Below are positions 62,793 to 64,000 of a stretch of DNA of 64,000 bases, one piece after another (position 1 is the stretch's first letter; every line of letters starts with the position of its first letter). The stretch is from Plesiomonas sp051652165. Its GTDB lineage: Bacteria; Pseudomonadota; Gammaproteobacteria; Enterobacterales; CAMTGL01. Position numbers and translations under genes: made by a program. Location: the NCBI RefSeq assembly GCF_051652165.1, contig NZ_JBOFTR010000003.1:186001-250000 (forward strand). The letters run 5' to 3'. Under the pieces are notes generated by a model that searched no databases, had not been told where the DNA came from, and worked only from the letters and a program-made list of their open reading frames with translations.

Positions 62793-63647
62793 CTACTTAA
62801 TTGGGTCTGCGCTATTTCGAAATTGAGTTTGAAAACGGTTATGTTGATGCACAGGCATACGGCGGCGTAATACGGGCAGTAAAGAGATATCAACACATGC
62901 TTGTAGTGGCGCAACGCGCTCTGGCTGTTCTGCCACAATCATTCCCCACGGATCAACAACCATACTATGACCCCAAGTGTGCCTTGAAGGTGAGTGCCCA
63001 CCAACTTGAGCAGCCGCCAACACCCAACACTGATTCTCAATAGCTCTAGCACGTAAAAGTACTTCCCAATGCGCTTCGCCTGTCATGGTGGTAAAGGCTG
63101 ATGGAATTACTAAAACTTCAGCACCTAGCTCGCGTAAACGTTGGTATAATCCTGGAAAACGTAAATCATAGCAGATAGATAGGCCCAATTTACCAACAGG
63201 TGAGTCAACGACTTGCAAGTGTTGGCCATGTTGATAAATATCAGATTCACGATAATGCCCCTGCTGATCAGCAATTTCCACATCAAACAGATGAATTTTG
63301 TCATACCGTGCTTGAATATGGCCAATATTATCAAATAATAACGTACTGCTTGTAAGATGATGGGTATGCTCGGCCTGATACAGTGGCATTGATCCTACGA
63401 GTAACCATTTGTTATAACGTTGCGCCAGGGTAGCCAATGTTTGCTGTAAACGCCCTTCACCTTGTTTTTCGGCATGGCCACGATAGGCAATGGCATCAGA
63501 AAACAGCAACGCATTTTCTGGCAATACGACTAGCTTTACAGACTCATCGAGTTGTTTAAGTTGCCCTTCTATTTGCAATAGGTTTAGTTGAATATCATTG
63601 CCACTGCATAATTGTAAAAGGGCGATATTAGGTTTGCGCGCGTCCAT
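62793..63647 (-). CDS. Nitrilase-superfamily carbon-nitrogen hydrolase (Nit1/Nit2-like)
   Basis: 284 aa with the complete catalytic set of the C-N hydrolase family: Glu in VVLPENALLF, Lys in RYDKIHLFDV, and nucleophile Cys in LGLSICYDLRFPGLY. The DLRFPGLYQRLRELGAEVLVIPSAFT block is typical of the branch that includes deaminated glutathione amidase (Nit1), so metabolite repair is a reasonable guess; the substrate cannot be read from sequence. Its start overlaps the yhdP stop by one base, giving a yhdP-nit-tldD unit. Confidence 0.88.
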   Translation of the reverse strand: MDARKPNIALLQLCSGNDIQLNLLQIEGQLKQLDESVKLVVLPENALLFSDAIAYRGHAEKQGEGRLQQTLATLAQRYNKWLLVGSMPLYQAEHTHHLTSSTLLFDNIGHIQARYDKIHLFDVEIADQQGHYRESDIYQHGQHLQVVDSPVGKLGLSICYDLRFPGLYQRLRELGAEVLVIPSAFTTMTGEAHWEVLLRARAIENQCWVLAAAQVGGHSPSRHTWGHSMVVDPWGMIVAEQPERVAPLQACVDISLLPVLRRRMPVHQHNRFQTQFRNSADPIK

Positions 63648-64000
63648 CAGAAACTTCCTTTTTCTATACGCTGTGTCTCTTTAATCACCGGGTTATCTAC
63701 ACTACCGCCAAGATGGTAACGTAATAACGAGATTTTGCTCCATAATGGAGATAACACCTGTGATGCTGTAAATAACGCAAGACCTGCAACAGGGTTTACC
63801 ACAAACGCAGTAGCAACCGAAAGCCCTGCACCTAACTCAGGTGCGATAAGGGCTTCCATATTTAGCGTTCGTTGCATCAAATTTACTGATCCTTTTAACG
63901 CAATATCTGCAAGCAGACCATCAATTAATAGGTTATCTGTTTTTAGTATACCCTGATTAATCACTGCGTTACCGGTTATCTTGTCGTAGAAAAACCCTTC
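63647..64000 (-). CDS. yhdP: YhdP AsmA-like protein, C-terminal end (5' part outside window)
   Basis: Last 117 codons of a large AsmA-family protein. The frame stays open to the window end (EGFFYDKITGNAVINQG), so the gene continues; full-length YhdP is about 1250 aa. Seen: the AsmA-like IKGSVNL-type strand pattern in GLLADIALKGSVNLMQRTLNMEALIAPELG, a hydrophobic hairpin (ATAFVVNPVAGLALFTASQVL) and the LGGSVDNPVI end. YhdP spans the periplasm and moves phospholipids to the outer membrane with TamB and YdbH, complementing the Mla genes in this window. Confidence 0.88.
   Translation of the reverse strand, partial: EGFFYDKITGNAVINQGILKTDNLLIDGLLADIALKGSVNLMQRTLNMEALIAPELGAGLSVATAFVVNPVAGLALFTASQVLSPLWSKISLLRYHLGGSVDNPVIKETQRIEKGSF

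Overview
The window is chromosomal core DNA of a gammaproteobacterium. It holds 63 intact genes, two genes cut by the window edges, one frameshifted pseudogene and the RNase P RNA. Placement rests on an Escherichia coli-like SecM beside secA, a DUF721/DciA helicase-loader gene, a petABC cytochrome bc1 operon (absent from Enterobacteriaceae) and type IV pilus genes. An Aeromonadales/Vibrionales/Alteromonadales-type organism fits; I cannot name the genus. I see no transposase, integrase, phage gene, CRISPR array, tRNA or rRNA.

Layout. 1-5.5 kb (+): pilB (5' end missing), pilC, pilD, coaE, zapD, yacG. 5.6-31 kb (almost all -): mutT, a frameshifted GNAT acetyltransferase, secA-secM, lpxC, the whole dcw cluster (ftsZ, ftsA, ftsQ, ddlB, murC, murG, ftsW, murD, mraY, murF, murE, ftsI, ftsL, rsmH, mraZ), rnpB and rsmI; dciA lies alone on + between secM and lpxC. 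31-34.7 kb (+): lpoA, yraN, diaA, dolP. 34.8-41.2 kb (-): sspB, sspA, petC, petB, petA, rpsI, rplM, zapE. 41.3-44.4 kb (+): zapG, degQ, degS. 44.6-49.3 kb (-): murA, ibaG and mlaB-F. 49.6-57.5 kb (+): yrbG, kdsD, kdsC, lptC, lptA, lptB, rpoN, hpf, ptsN, rapZ, npr. 57.7-64 kb: a cytochrome b561/b562 pair (-), pmbA (-), darP (+), tldD (-), a nitrilase (-) and the 3' end of yhdP (-).

The genes form one functional theme: building the cell envelope and dividing it. Peptidoglycan precursors (murA, murC-F, mraY, murG, ddlB), septal synthesis and its activators (ftsI, ftsW, lpoA), divisome assembly (ftsZ, ftsA, ftsQ, ftsL, zapD, zapE, zapG), lipid A and Kdo synthesis with LPS export (lpxC, kdsD, kdsC, lptA-C), outer-membrane lipid balance (mla genes, yhdP, dolP), and periplasmic stress proteases (degQ, degS) sit together, with respiration (petABC), ribosome and nitrogen-PTS control genes between them. 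To my knowledge of Pseudomonas gene order, this is close to the ancestral gammaproteobacterial order, which in E. coli is split between two distant regions.

I did not find a new multi-gene system. The observations most worth following are a divergent SecM arrest sequence with a stem across its stop codon, a 38-residue histidine-rich insertion in CoaE, a four-box MraZ operator with exact 10-bp spacing, and several operator-like palindromes or repeats in divergent promoter regions (pilD-coaE, secM-dciA, lpxC leader, mlaF-yrbG).
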